NCBI GenBank assembly: GCA_049472395.1 | Contig: JBLIRR010000040.1 | Coordinates: 1-55,679, forward strand | DNA from: JBLIRR01 sp049472395 | GTDB lineage: Bacteria; SZUA-182; DTGQ01; JBLIRR01 | Direction of reading: 5' to 3' | DNA: 55,679 bases | Shown: piece by piece, positions 16,097-25,840 of the stretch | How positions within the stretch are numbered: the stretch's first letter is position 1 | Layout: every line of letters begins with the position of its first letter | The notes under the pieces: generated by a model | The model's database searches: none | What the model was told of the DNA's origin: nothing | What the model saw: only the letters and a program-made list of their open reading frames with translations | Program-made: the position numbers and the translations under genes

Positions 16097-18763
16097 ATGA
16101 TGTATGAAAGAAAATTAAAACGACTAATTTTCAGTATACTGGCGGTGATATTCGCACTTTCACTTATTGCATTAGTACCACCAAGTGAGGCAAAAACAAT
16201 AAAAGTAGATATCAATTCTCCGGTATCCACAGGAGATGGGACCTCCTGGGCCAAAGCTATTAAAAGCATTAATTTGGCTATGATGCAAGCAACAATGGGT
16301 GATGAGATACAGGTCGCTCAGGGGAATTATTTTGAACGCGTAAATGTCAAGGCGGGAGTTACATTGCTCGGCGGTTTTACCAGAACAGGGAATGAACGTG
16401 TAAGGACTGATCCCAGCAACGTGTTTACCACGGAAATTAATGCCGAAGGCAAAGGGACCGCTGTTACAATGGCTTCAAACACAAGAGTAGGGGGATTCAG
16501 AATTACCAAAGGGAAAAATAGCAGCGGAAATGGAGGCGGTATTTATTGTCAAGGCCAAAATATTATAATTATAAATAACAGACTTTGCTTCAATGAAGCG
16601 AGCAGGGGCGGCGGGATTGCCTTTGATGTGGAGGGTACAAAAGCTATAATTATAAATAATAGAATTGATAATAATAAGGCACTAAATTATGGGGGCGGTA
16701 TCGCTGCCATATCATCAAGCGGCACAATCGCGTTTAATAGAATTTCCGCGAACACGGCGCAAAAAGGGGCAGGCGCTCTCTATTGCCAGGGGGGAAATCC
16801 TCTCATTGCGCATAATTTAATTACCGGCAATACTGCGTCTGAAGATGGCGGAGGAGCAATAATCTTTGAGTCATATGCGCAACCTTACATGAGGAATAAT
16901 ATAGTAAACGGTAATTCAGCCAAAACTTTCGGTGGGGGGGTATACTGCAGGCAAGGGGCAATCCCTTCCATAATAAATAATACATTTTATATGAATAAAT
17001 CAACAGATTCATTATATTACGGCATCTATAGCGACGCGAGCTCTCTGCCATATCTTCGAAACCTCATTATTCAAAATACGGGCAATCCGGTAGTAAAAGG
17101 AGATAAACAGGTATCAGCAATTCCTTATTCATTGCTTATATCTTACCTTAATGAGGCCGATCCTTCCTTTGTAAGCCCAATTGGAGGAGATTTTCACTTA
17201 AAGCCGGGAAGTCCTGCCATAGACATGGGCGATCCTGCGATAGAATATAATGATAGAGATGGCACAAGAAATGATCAGGGAGCTTATGGCGGTCCCCTTA
17301 TGGGCAGTATTGGTGTGTTTTATAAAGGAATTACGCGAGTGGCATCTTTTGACGGTGAAGTGCCCTGTACGTTTGAAATTACACTTAAATCAATACTTAC
17401 GAGTGAAGGTTTGGAGATTCGCATTGCTGAAACTGATGAACTTATAACTATTATCGATGGGGGAAGCGGCCTTGTCAGTTGGGAAATAGATGGACAGGAA
17501 GGGCCTGTGGACCCGCGTCATATTTCATTAAATCAGGGTGAGAATTTATTCACCATTACAATCTATGATGTATTAGGCGCGACCTTTGAGGAGCAGATTG
17601 CCATCATTGCCGGCAATAGAAAGGCTCCGGTACCTAAAATTGCTGTTTTACCGGATATTATAGGAGAGTGTTCTGTAAAAATAGCATACGATCAATATCC
17701 GATAGCGATTGATGAGTGCATGGGAGAGATTAAAGGGGTTACAAGCAGTCCTCTTAATTACAATCAGAAGGGTGAATACCTCATCACCTGGAAGTTTGCG
17801 AATAATATCGGATTAATCGCCACTCAAGAGCAGCGAGTAATCGTTGCAGATACCACGGCCCCGGAACCTGCAAATCCAACTCTGCCGGTCATAACGGGTG
17901 AGTGTTCAAGTACCCTCGTCATATCAACAAGACCGACCGCGCTGGATAATTGTGATGGGCTGATCACTGGGACTCTGATGCAGACCCAACCACTCATTTA
18001 CACAGCGGTGGGAACTTATTCCATAACATGGAAATATGAGGATACATCAGGGAACACAAAGACTCAGGATCAACAGATTGTGATAAAAGATACAAAAGCA
18101 CCTCTGCCAAGCATGGCGACCCTCACTGCGCTCAATGGCACAGTGGGAGTTCCGGTGGTTATCTCCAAAATCCCAACTGCAAAAGATCAGTGCGCAGGAA
18201 CTATAAACGGTAAGTTAGTAGAAAGCACTCCTCTCATTTACAACACGCCGGGAAAATATACGATAACCTGGCGATACACGGATAGTAATGGAAATTCAAC
18301 ATCTCAAAAGCAGACTGTGAATATTGAGAGTCCGCCCCCTGTTGTGCCATCTGATACCGCGCCTCCGACGGTTAATGCAGGCGCCGATAAAATCCTTGCC
18401 GAAGGGAACAAGGTTAATTTAACTGCTGTGGCCAATGATAATGTGACGGCTCAAAATAAGCTTGTCTTTGCGTGGTATGAAGGTACTACAAAAATTGGCA
18501 GCAGTGCCGCGCTGAGCAAGGCATTTAAACGCGGGGTTCATGAACTGCGGGTGGAAGTGACAGATGAGGCGGGAAATATCGGTACTGATACGGTAAAGGT
18601 TACGGTAATATTTGGGTGGTGGGGACAACCCATTCTTCCCACATGGCAATCATGGCAGACTGCTGCTCCCACATGGCAATCATGGCAGATTACTTTGCCA
18701 ACCTGGCCATCTCAGGTCAGATGGCCGACTGTGGGCACATCGACGTGGCCATATTATAAATAA
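16097..18763 (+). CDS. Secreted right-handed beta-helix protein with HYR/PKD-like domains and Trp-rich tail
   Basis: A TTG at 16052 opens the frame, but ATG at 16097 follows a GGGAG ribosome-binding site and begins a normal signal peptide (MMYERKLKRLIFSILAVIFA, cleaved near SEA). This gives 888 residues. Residues about 30-370 form right-handed parallel beta-helix coils (repeated GNGGGIYC, GGGIAF, GGGVYC turns), as in pectate-lyase-like secreted proteins. Three HYR-like immunoglobulin repeats of about 85 residues follow (GECSVKIAYDQYP, GECSSTLVISTRP, GTVGVPVVISKIP, each closing with a YTITW-type strand). Next comes a PKD-like domain (VNAGADKILAEGNKV). The last 45 residues are Trp/Pro-rich with a duplicated PTWQSWQ. 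It is probably a surface or extracellular protein. The substrate is unknown. It is preceded by array A. Confidence 0.75.
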   Translation: MMYERKLKRLIFSILAVIFALSLIALVPPSEAKTIKVDINSPVSTGDGTSWAKAIKSINLAMMQATMGDEIQVAQGNYFERVNVKAGVTLLGGFTRTGNERVRTDPSNVFTTEINAEGKGTAVTMASNTRVGGFRITKGKNSSGNGGGIYCQGQNIIIINNRLCFNEASRGGGIAFDVEGTKAIIINNRIDNNKALNYGGGIAAISSSGTIAFNRISANTAQKGAGALYCQGGNPLIAHNLITGNTASEDGGGAIIFESYAQPYMRNNIVNGNSAKTFGGGVYCRQGAIPSIINNTFYMNKSTDSLYYGIYSDASSLPYLRNLIIQNTGNPVVKGDKQVSAIPYSLLISYLNEADPSFVSPIGGDFHLKPGSPAIDMGDPAIEYNDRDGTRNDQGAYGGPLMGSIGVFYKGITRVASFDGEVPCTFEITLKSILTSEGLEIRIAETDELITIIDGGSGLVSWEIDGQEGPVDPRHISLNQGENLFTITIYDVLGATFEEQIAIIAGNRKAPVPKIAVLPDIIGECSVKIAYDQYPIAIDECMGEIKGVTSSPLNYNQKGEYLITWKFANNIGLIATQEQRVIVADTTAPEPANPTLPVITGECSSTLVISTRPTALDNCDGLITGTLMQTQPLIYTAVGTYSITWKYEDTSGNTKTQDQQIVIKDTKAPLPSMATLTALNGTVGVPVVISKIPTAKDQCAGTINGKLVESTPLIYNTPGKYTITWRYTDSNGNSTSQKQTVNIESPPPVVPSDTAPPTVNAGADKILAEGNKVNLTAVANDNVTAQNKLVFAWYEGTTKIGSSAALSKAFKRGVHELRVEVTDEAGNIGTDTVKVTVIFGWWGQPILPTWQSWQTAAPTWQSWQITLPTWPSQVRWPTVGTSTWPYYK
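18638..18697 (+). repeat. 30-bp tandem duplication encoding PTWQSWQ
   Basis: Two nearly identical 30-bp units start at 18638 and 18668 (CCCACATGGCAATCATGGCAG in each). They encode a repeated PTWQSWQ segment at the C-terminus of the beta-helix protein. Degenerate Trp-Pro units follow. Confidence 0.8.
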
Positions 18764-18856
18764 TAAAGGAAGGCTTTACCATTGTGCAGAACAGGGATGA
18801 GACAAATATTTATAAAAGAAAGCATACTGCATAATTAATTTAGGGAGAATGAGAAG

Positions 18857-21800
18857 ATGAATAAAGATAACAAAGAAAAATCATTATATATAAGCGCAAG
18901 TATGGCTATTCTTATATGTATGTTGTCAATTCCCTGTTTTGCCGTGGGACTTGCCGAAAGTCCCTGGCCTTGTTTTGGCAATGATGGCAGGCATACCTCA
19001 CAATCATCATTTATCGGGCCTCAGAGTAATTCTTACAGATGGAAATTCAGAACACAAAGCTCTATTGGGGTTACATCTGCGGCAATAGGAAAGGATGGCG
19101 CAATTTATATACGAAGTCTCGATGGATATCTTTATCCGATTACCATATACGGGGAGGCAAAATGGGAGAGGATTCGGATTAATAACTCCAATCCGATGAA
19201 GATAAATTCGATTACCTCATCGCCGGCTATAGGAAATAATGGCAGAATCTATATAGGAAGCGATGACTATATTGTTTATGCAATAAATTCGGAAAATGGC
19301 CATATAGCAAAAACCTTTCCTACAAAAGCCCCTGTTCAATCATCACCAGTCATAGGGCAGGATGGAACCATCTACATAGGGAGTAATGACTCTGTCCTGT
19401 ATGCATTAAATCCTGACCTTACATTAAAATGGAAATATCTCACAGGGGGGAAACTTATCTCTTCCCCCGCCCTCTCCGCTGATGGGACTGTTGTATATGT
19501 CGGCTCCCTGGATGGAAAACTCTATGCTTTTCATTATGATGAACTCACCTATGACCAGGATGATCCCTCATCACTTCTTAAATGGATCTGTCCTGAGACG
19601 GGAAGTATGGGGCAATTGTGGGGCTCCCCCGCGGTGGGAGAGGATGGGGTTATTTATATAGGAAGTAAGAATAAGAATATCTATGCCATTTATCCCAATG
19701 GCGAGATAAAATGGTACTTCGAAACAGGAGGCCCTATAGAGGGCTCACCTGCTATTGCGCCTGATGGGACCGTCTATATAGGATGCTCAGACAGTAAGAT
19801 CTATACCTTTCATCCGAATAGTGACGGTACACCGACGCAAAAATATGAGACACATGGCCCTCTCAAGGGCACGCCTGTTATAGATAAAGAGGGAACTGTC
19901 TTTATGGGTGATGAGAAAGGCTATATTTATGCCCTCAATCCGGCGAAGAAGAATACATTTTTATGGACATACAAGACGCCCTACGGCATATGGTCTTCTC
20001 CGGCGCTATCCGGCGACGGTACCCTCTATATCGGGAGTACGGATGGTTATCTCTATGCCTTCGGCAAGGTCCCGCCACCCGCGAATCTCAAGATTGACAA
20101 AAAACAGGATGAAAAACAGCCGACGTTTAGCTGGGATACGGTGCCCCATGCTACTCAGTATGAAATGGAGATTGCGCCGGATGAGGATTTTTCTGAATTA
20201 ATCATGTGGGATGCCAATATAAAAGATTTTACCGGGGAATACATACCGGAAGAGGCATTGGAAATAGGTGATTATTACTGGCGAGTGCGCGTTATCGCCT
20301 CTGATCCGGACTATGTGTTTCCAAAAGACAATGAGGGGCTATGGGCAGAAGGCTCCCAATTTTCCATTGACCCAAACATCAAAATCGATATAGTCATTGA
20401 TGAGGACCATTCAGCAGGCACCCCATTTAAGTTGACCGTGACCGTGCGGGATGATGAGGGAAATATAAGAGAGGATTATGATGGGGCAGTGGAGATATCC
20501 TCCAGTGATCCGAATGCCGAATTAATGACGGATCCTGAGAGTGAGACTCGCCACAGATTGCCCTTTACCTATATTTTTGATCCCCGCACGGACCACGGCT
20601 CCCACACCTTCTATATTATTTATAAATTAGCAGGCGAGCAAACTCTCTCCATCTCCCTTCCCCGAAAAACGGTGATTGTTACCTCTGAAAATATAGTGAT
20701 CAAGACAGGGCACATCAATCATTTTATTGTCTTTCATTCTAAAGACAGCACTGTTCCTCAAAGCAAATCAATGAAAATTGAGATTATCGCAAAGGATGAG
20801 TTTGGGAATATAATAACTGATTATGATGGCACCATTTCAATTACCTCCTCTGATCCCTATGCGGAAATAAGCGATGATACCTCTAAATCGCTTACGAGTT
20901 ACACCTTTAATCCTGCCACGGACAAAGGTTCGCATATCTTTTATATCACATATAGAACAGCAGGAGATCACACGCTGACTGTGTCCGATCCTGAAAGCGG
21001 TATCTATGAGTATTCGACTGTCAATGTAAAGAACGAGGATATTAGAGAGATCACCCAAAGGAAAATAATGGAATATTCCGAGAAGGAGCGTGTGGCACGA
21101 ATCAATACTATGTTGGATGAGCCCCTCACAGTAAAGGTCACGGACCTCTCCGGTAATCCAATAAATAATATGAATGTGCGTTTTCTTATTATTTCAATGC
21201 CGGATACTCAGGATCCAAAGTGCGAGCCATACTTATCCAATGTGAGCGTGAAAACCGATGCCAATGGTCTCGCTTCCACTTCACTTGCGTTAGGATGTAC
21301 CCCAGGTACGTATACAATTAGAGCGGATTTTCCTGACAAGGGGATATTATATGGGGATTATGTTTTATTTTTTGTAACCGCAACTCAATTAACCATTGAT
21401 ACTCATAAAATAAGTGAGGGTAAATGGGAACTAAAGGCATCCGATGAAATAGGCGAGTATGAATGGTATATCAATGAACGCTACCAAGGAAGCGGGCACT
21501 CTCTTATGTTTGATCCGGAAAGCTTATATGGAGCTGATTTTGCGGCACGATACTCGGTGAAGCTCATAGATACTCTTTATGATATTGAGGTGAAAAAGAA
21601 TTTTGATGTTCCCCTTTACATGATACCCGGATCAAAGATATTTCTCATAGGAGGAGATTCCATACTTCTTACGGTGAAAGGTTCTCAAGAGGATAATGTT
21701 CGTTACACCTGGGATATTCTGGCGTCAAGAGATGATGTAAATGCCGTCACGAATCCGGGTATATACGGCTCTTTGTCAAAAGGCCGGACCACATCCGAAC

Positions 21801-23431
21801 CTGTTAATAATTTTTCCCCCCGAAAAACTCCCATGGATGATCCGGCTTTCAATCCTGAATTTTATATCCGTGTAAAGGTGAGCGGCGATCTTGACCTGAC
21901 TGGAGTATTAAGTATATGCATTGCCGGCCCATTCTGGGTTATAGAGGGGAAAATTGTCAGCGGCAGGATAACGGAAAAAGGCACTGACACGGTTGGCATT
22001 CAAAATGTGGCTGTTCGTTTAAGCAAATATCGTGAGGGAGGAGGACAAATTACGGTGAATATGAATCCAGTATTTACTGATCAGGAAGGGAATTATGAGC
22101 TTTACATACCTTCGGATCTCATCAAAAAAGAATCTATCACTCACTTTTACCTTACCGCATATAAAAAAGGATATCTTACCCTCACTAATATTGAATTGGC
22201 AGTATCGCTTTTTGACGAGGATGAGCCGGTGATTATGGACTTTCCTTTGGGGAGAAAAACCATTATATCCACATACACCGATATTTATAAAGATCCGGAT
22301 GGGGTGTTGCCGGATCAGGTGATTATCAAAATCTATGCTGACCCTCCCTTCACCGGTGCGTCGAATGAAGTAAATGTCGCTCTTTTAAAGGGAAGGGGCA
22401 CGCTGTCCGGGCTATCTTTTATTAAGACGGAAGGGTGTTATAGCCTCACATATACTCCCTATGAAGATCCCACTGAGAGTTTCACCCTCCGGATGAGCGC
22501 AGATACATCAAGTGATGGGAATATCAGTGATGCTCATGCCGGATTCGATGACTATGTTGCATCAACTCTCTTTTCCTCTGCCATGAAAACCCGTTTTACA
22601 CTCAAAAAATCAGTCTCTGACGAGATAACCACCGGTGGAGGAATCGTCGGGCTTGATTATGCGGGAAATAATTTCTCAGTGCAATTCGATGAGAGAGATA
22701 TTAACCCATCAGTGACTCTACCCAAGATTGCAATAGAGCTTAAGGTATTGGAATACTTATCTTTTTATGGAGAAGATATATACTCTGTAGAGAATACATT
22801 GCAAAGTACAATTGTATATGAAATAGATGCCAAAGATCCTGATACCGGCAGCAAGTTTAGGGGTTTTAAGGAAGCTACATTTATCCTGCCCTGCATAGAT
22901 CCGAGGAAAGTTCTTGATGTGAGCTTAGCATCCCTTGAGAGCGGGGCGTATGTTATTTACTTTGCCGAAGATAGCGAGTTTCTTGACAAAGGCATTGGAA
23001 AAATAATAAGTTCTGGTGATTTTATTGCTGCCGAAGAAGATAATCATATCAGTTTTCAATTTGATTCATTGGGGGTATTTACGATATATTATCCAATAAA
23101 AAATATAGAAATTTCCTCACAAAAAAGCACAATAACCGTAGGGGAAAGCCGGCAATACAGCGCAAGCGTCTTTTATGGGAAAAAGACTGAAGTGTGTGAG
23201 AGGGCGGTACATCGCAATATTAGGGAGCTGATTCAATGGGAAAGCTCAGATCCACGCATAGGTACAATAAAGAATGGCCTATTCCAGGCAGTGAAACCTG
23301 GGGAAGTGTCTATTACCGCCAAAAAATTTAATGCAGCAAGCCCTTCTGTAAAAATAAGAGTGGAACCTCCCTCAGTGGTGAAATCCGATGATGATGATGA
23401 TTTATTCGGGTGTTTTGTGAAATTACTTTAG
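18857..23431 (+). CDS. Large secreted PQQ-type beta-propeller protein with Ig-like domains
   Basis: The 1524-residue protein has a signal peptide (hydrophobic about 12-30). Its N-terminal propeller (about 40-400) contains at least eight blades with the signature SPAIGxDGTIYIGSxDxxLYALNP, the pattern of PQQ/quinoprotein-like or outer-membrane BamB-like propellers. A fibronectin-like segment follows (PPANLKIDKKQDEKQPTFSW). Next are several Ig-like modules (VTVRDDEGNIREDYDGAVEI and its near repeat in the next module), a carboxypeptidase-regulatory-like fold (about 1030-1130) and a C-terminal Big-2 domain (STITVGESRQYSASV). It lies 93 bases after the beta-helix gene on the same strand, so the two may be co-transcribed. 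No enzymatic motif is visible. A structural or adhesive role is likely. Confidence 0.75.
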   Translation: MNKDNKEKSLYISASMAILICMLSIPCFAVGLAESPWPCFGNDGRHTSQSSFIGPQSNSYRWKFRTQSSIGVTSAAIGKDGAIYIRSLDGYLYPITIYGEAKWERIRINNSNPMKINSITSSPAIGNNGRIYIGSDDYIVYAINSENGHIAKTFPTKAPVQSSPVIGQDGTIYIGSNDSVLYALNPDLTLKWKYLTGGKLISSPALSADGTVVYVGSLDGKLYAFHYDELTYDQDDPSSLLKWICPETGSMGQLWGSPAVGEDGVIYIGSKNKNIYAIYPNGEIKWYFETGGPIEGSPAIAPDGTVYIGCSDSKIYTFHPNSDGTPTQKYETHGPLKGTPVIDKEGTVFMGDEKGYIYALNPAKKNTFLWTYKTPYGIWSSPALSGDGTLYIGSTDGYLYAFGKVPPPANLKIDKKQDEKQPTFSWDTVPHATQYEMEIAPDEDFSELIMWDANIKDFTGEYIPEEALEIGDYYWRVRVIASDPDYVFPKDNEGLWAEGSQFSIDPNIKIDIVIDEDHSAGTPFKLTVTVRDDEGNIREDYDGAVEISSSDPNAELMTDPESETRHRLPFTYIFDPRTDHGSHTFYIIYKLAGEQTLSISLPRKTVIVTSENIVIKTGHINHFIVFHSKDSTVPQSKSMKIEIIAKDEFGNIITDYDGTISITSSDPYAEISDDTSKSLTSYTFNPATDKGSHIFYITYRTAGDHTLTVSDPESGIYEYSTVNVKNEDIREITQRKIMEYSEKERVARINTMLDEPLTVKVTDLSGNPINNMNVRFLIISMPDTQDPKCEPYLSNVSVKTDANGLASTSLALGCTPGTYTIRADFPDKGILYGDYVLFFVTATQLTIDTHKISEGKWELKASDEIGEYEWYINERYQGSGHSLMFDPESLYGADFAARYSVKLIDTLYDIEVKKNFDVPLYMIPGSKIFLIGGDSILLTVKGSQEDNVRYTWDILASRDDVNAVTNPGIYGSLSKGRTTSEPVNNFSPRKTPMDDPAFNPEFYIRVKVSGDLDLTGVLSICIAGPFWVIEGKIVSGRITEKGTDTVGIQNVAVRLSKYREGGGQITVNMNPVFTDQEGNYELYIPSDLIKKESITHFYLTAYKKGYLTLTNIELAVSLFDEDEPVIMDFPLGRKTIISTYTDIYKDPDGVLPDQVIIKIYADPPFTGASNEVNVALLKGRGTLSGLSFIKTEGCYSLTYTPYEDPTESFTLRMSADTSSDGNISDAHAGFDDYVASTLFSSAMKTRFTLKKSVSDEITTGGGIVGLDYAGNNFSVQFDERDINPSVTLPKIAIELKVLEYLSFYGEDIYSVENTLQSTIVYEIDAKDPDTGSKFRGFKEATFILPCIDPRKVLDVSLASLESGAYVIYFAEDSEFLDKGIGKIISSGDFIAAEEDNHISFQFDSLGVFTIYYPIKNIEISSQKSTITVGESRQYSASVFYGKKTEVCERAVHRNIRELIQWESSDPRIGTIKNGLFQAVKPGEVSITAKKFNAASPSVKIRVEPPSVVKSDDDDDLFGCFVKLL

Positions 23432-23490
23432 AACAAAACTTGGCAATCATAGCATTTGGCAACGCACTGCAAAAGAATGTGCAGGGATGA

Positions 23491-23655
23491 GGAAAGGACG
23501 CCTTTATAAGAGAGAATAAATCCTTTCCCTTTGCTTACCCCTTCAAGCTACGAGGGGGACTGCTCACCGGTAAAGACATTGATCCCTTTATCAGGAAGCC
23601 TGCTAAGAACGGGAGAAAGCTCTTGCCGGGGGCATCTGTCGGAGATGCTATATAA
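23491..23655 (+). other. Open 54-codon stretch without a start codon
   Basis: Between a TGA at 23488 and a TAA at 23653 one frame stays open for 54 codons and reads smoothly (FKLRGGLLTGKDIDPFIRKP, KNGRKLLPGASVGDAI). It has no ATG, GTG or TTG in a useful place. It contains two similar pieces (GKDAFIRENK and GKDIDPFIRK). It could be the tail of a lost gene or chance. A 6-bp hairpin (GCATCT/AGATGC) near its end may help terminate the convergent transcripts. I do not recognise it. Confidence 0.25.
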
Positions 23656-23659
23656 TAAT

Positions 23660-25840
23660 TTAAAAAATGGATGGCGGGTGAGGGCTATTTTTTTGCTCTA
23701 CGGGAAGGCAAATAGTAAAAGTGGTTATTCGGCCAGGGTGACTTTTAAGGTAGATTTGTCCCCCATGTTGCTGAATGATGCCGTGAACGATGGAAAGCCC
23801 CAAACCTGTTCCATTTGTAGATGAAGAGAAAAAAGGCTTAAAGATATTTTCCTGCTCGTGAGGAGGAATGCCGATCCCTGTATCTTGGATGTCAATATGA
23901 ACATTATGATTAAATGACATAAGACTTGATTCATCAGCACAGGATCGGGGAAGATATGTTTTGATATTTAATGTACCTCCGTGCGGCATGGCATTAACAG
24001 AATTAAGAATGAGATTTAAAAACACTTGTTGCATCTTTTGTACATCATGGGCAATAAGAGGAATATCTCTCTGATAACTGGTCTTTAGTTGAATATTATT
24101 CTTTTTTAATCTTTCTCGAAGCAGAATCAATGAGATATCCAGGGATTCATGAATATCAGCTTTATCAAAAGTGAGGGGGGTGGAACGAGAAAATCTCGAA
24201 AAATTATTAATTAAGTGCTCAAGCCTTTGGCATTCCTTCAAAATTCTCTCCAAGTCTTTCATTGAAGCATGTGCTGATGGGAGTGAATCATAAATCAATT
24301 GTGCTAAGATCCCTATTCCTACCAAAGGATTCTTAATTTCGTGAGCCACGCACGCAGCCAATCTCCCAATGAGACTTAAGCGCTCTCGATGTTGCAATTC
24401 TTGTTCAAGCATTTTTTCTTTCGTCATAATTCGAGCAAAAGCCACGATGGCTGTTGTCCTCCCTTCTTCATTAATCAAGGGGTAGGTATAGAGGGTCACG
24501 CTCTCCTGAAAAATGACCTTTTCTACCCTTTGGGTTGTATGGGTTAATTGCATTTTAGGAATCGGACAATCAAGACAGGGGCTCTCTCTCCCTTGAATCA
24601 GGTGATAACATTTTTTCCCTTCGATTTCTTTTTCATGTTTGTTGCAAATATTTATAAACGCTTTATTTACAATTCGTAGGTTATATTTAATATCGATCAT
24701 ATACACCAAATCCGTGATACCTTCAAAGGCTCTCTGAAACTTCTCCCTCTGCTCTTTCTCCCAATCGATCCTTTTCCTGTGCATTAAAATGATTAGTACT
24801 TGTGCAAATGATAACGCAACCAATAGAAAAGAAATAATAAAAAGCAACCACTGCCAGGCGCTCTTTAACACTCGCTTCTCCCAGTGATTCATCTTGATTG
24901 CCGGAGTAGTTACCGCAATTGACCAATACCTCCCCAAAAGTCGAACAGGAGCATAATTTAGATAGCATTTCTCCGGTACGCCTTGAAGATTATATATGCA
25001 CTTTTTAAAGATCTCTGTCCCTGTCCCTGTCCCTCCTTTTAGCATCTTTTCTCGAATGACCCAATCAAGTTCATCCGGCTCTCTCTCATCGGACTTTTCT
25101 TTATATAGATGAAAAAGATTTTGACCAATCCAGGATTCATTTTTATGAGATAAAAAATTCCCCTGATCGTCAATAAGCCAAAATGAAGAATAATCATGAA
25201 GGTGGGAATAGTGATTTTGACATAGGTCGTTTATAATCACAAGATCAAGAAAAAATACCAATACGCCCCAAAATTCTCTTCCTTGGATTGTATTTTCTTT
25301 TCCAGCTTGGTGGGTATAGAGGGGCAAAGAAATTGGAATCCCTTTAATGTTAAAATCTATGTTGTAGTTATTGCTGATATAGGGTATTTGTTGGCGATTG
25401 TTATCAGCTTGTTTCAGAGCATTCTGAAAAAAATCCATCTTAGAAAAATCCTCCTTTTGCAGTTTTTCCCATTGAGGAATCCGGGGGTAAAGGTACTCAT
25501 ATTTCCCTTCTCGATTCAATATCCCTATGTATAAGATCCTATCATGCAAAAGCTCATAATAAATCCGAAGATCGGAAAGGATTTCAGTGGCCTCCAATTG
25601 AGAGATGGGATAAAGCCGAGCAAATGTAATTAATTTTTCCTGTGACTCTCTTATTAACGATTCAAGGTCAGATGAAATTTCATTGATGATCATAAGCTGG
25701 TTCCTGTTCACTTCCCGGATAATTTCTCTTCCCGCATTGATATGAAGTCCCTGAGCAATTAAAATGGTTATACCAATTATAAATAAATAGATAGAGAGGA
25801 CTTTCATATTTGATTTTTTAAAAAATTTTTTTAAACACAT
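23660..25840 (-). CDS. Membrane sensor histidine kinase with PAS domain
   Basis: The 726-residue protein has two membrane segments (about 13-32 and 337-360) flanking a roughly 300-residue extracytoplasmic sensor of Cache type (LIRESQEKLITFARLYP, WLIDDQGNFLSHKNESWIG). A cytoplasmic PAS domain (about 385-480) carries CYHLIQGRESPCLDCP, a cysteine-rich motif seen in many PAS kinases. HisKA has the phosphoacceptor in VAHEIKNPLVGIG (His near 499). The HATPase domain ends in DTGIGIPPHEQENIFKPFFS and GTGLGLSIVHGIIQQHGG. Its start overlaps the end of the response-regulator gene by 10 bases, so the two form a two-component system. The signal is unknown. Confidence 0.9.
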   Translation of the reverse strand: MCLKKFFKKSNMKVLSIYLFIIGITILIAQGLHINAGREIIREVNRNQLMIINEISSDLESLIRESQEKLITFARLYPISQLEATEILSDLRIYYELLHDRILYIGILNREGKYEYLYPRIPQWEKLQKEDFSKMDFFQNALKQADNNRQQIPYISNNYNIDFNIKGIPISLPLYTHQAGKENTIQGREFWGVLVFFLDLVIINDLCQNHYSHLHDYSSFWLIDDQGNFLSHKNESWIGQNLFHLYKEKSDEREPDELDWVIREKMLKGGTGTGTEIFKKCIYNLQGVPEKCYLNYAPVRLLGRYWSIAVTTPAIKMNHWEKRVLKSAWQWLLFIISFLLVALSFAQVLIILMHRKRIDWEKEQREKFQRAFEGITDLVYMIDIKYNLRIVNKAFINICNKHEKEIEGKKCYHLIQGRESPCLDCPIPKMQLTHTTQRVEKVIFQESVTLYTYPLINEEGRTTAIVAFARIMTKEKMLEQELQHRERLSLIGRLAACVAHEIKNPLVGIGILAQLIYDSLPSAHASMKDLERILKECQRLEHLINNFSRFSRSTPLTFDKADIHESLDISLILLRERLKKNNIQLKTSYQRDIPLIAHDVQKMQQVFLNLILNSVNAMPHGGTLNIKTYLPRSCADESSLMSFNHNVHIDIQDTGIGIPPHEQENIFKPFFSSSTNGTGLGLSIVHGIIQQHGGQIYLKSHPGRITTFTICLPVEQKNSPHPPSIF

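Noticed and set aside
23468..23487. Sigma-54-like TTGGCAACGCACTGCA
   Set aside because: The GG-to-GC offset is 11, not the strict 12 needed for a -24/-12 promoter, and it lies downstream of the gene.
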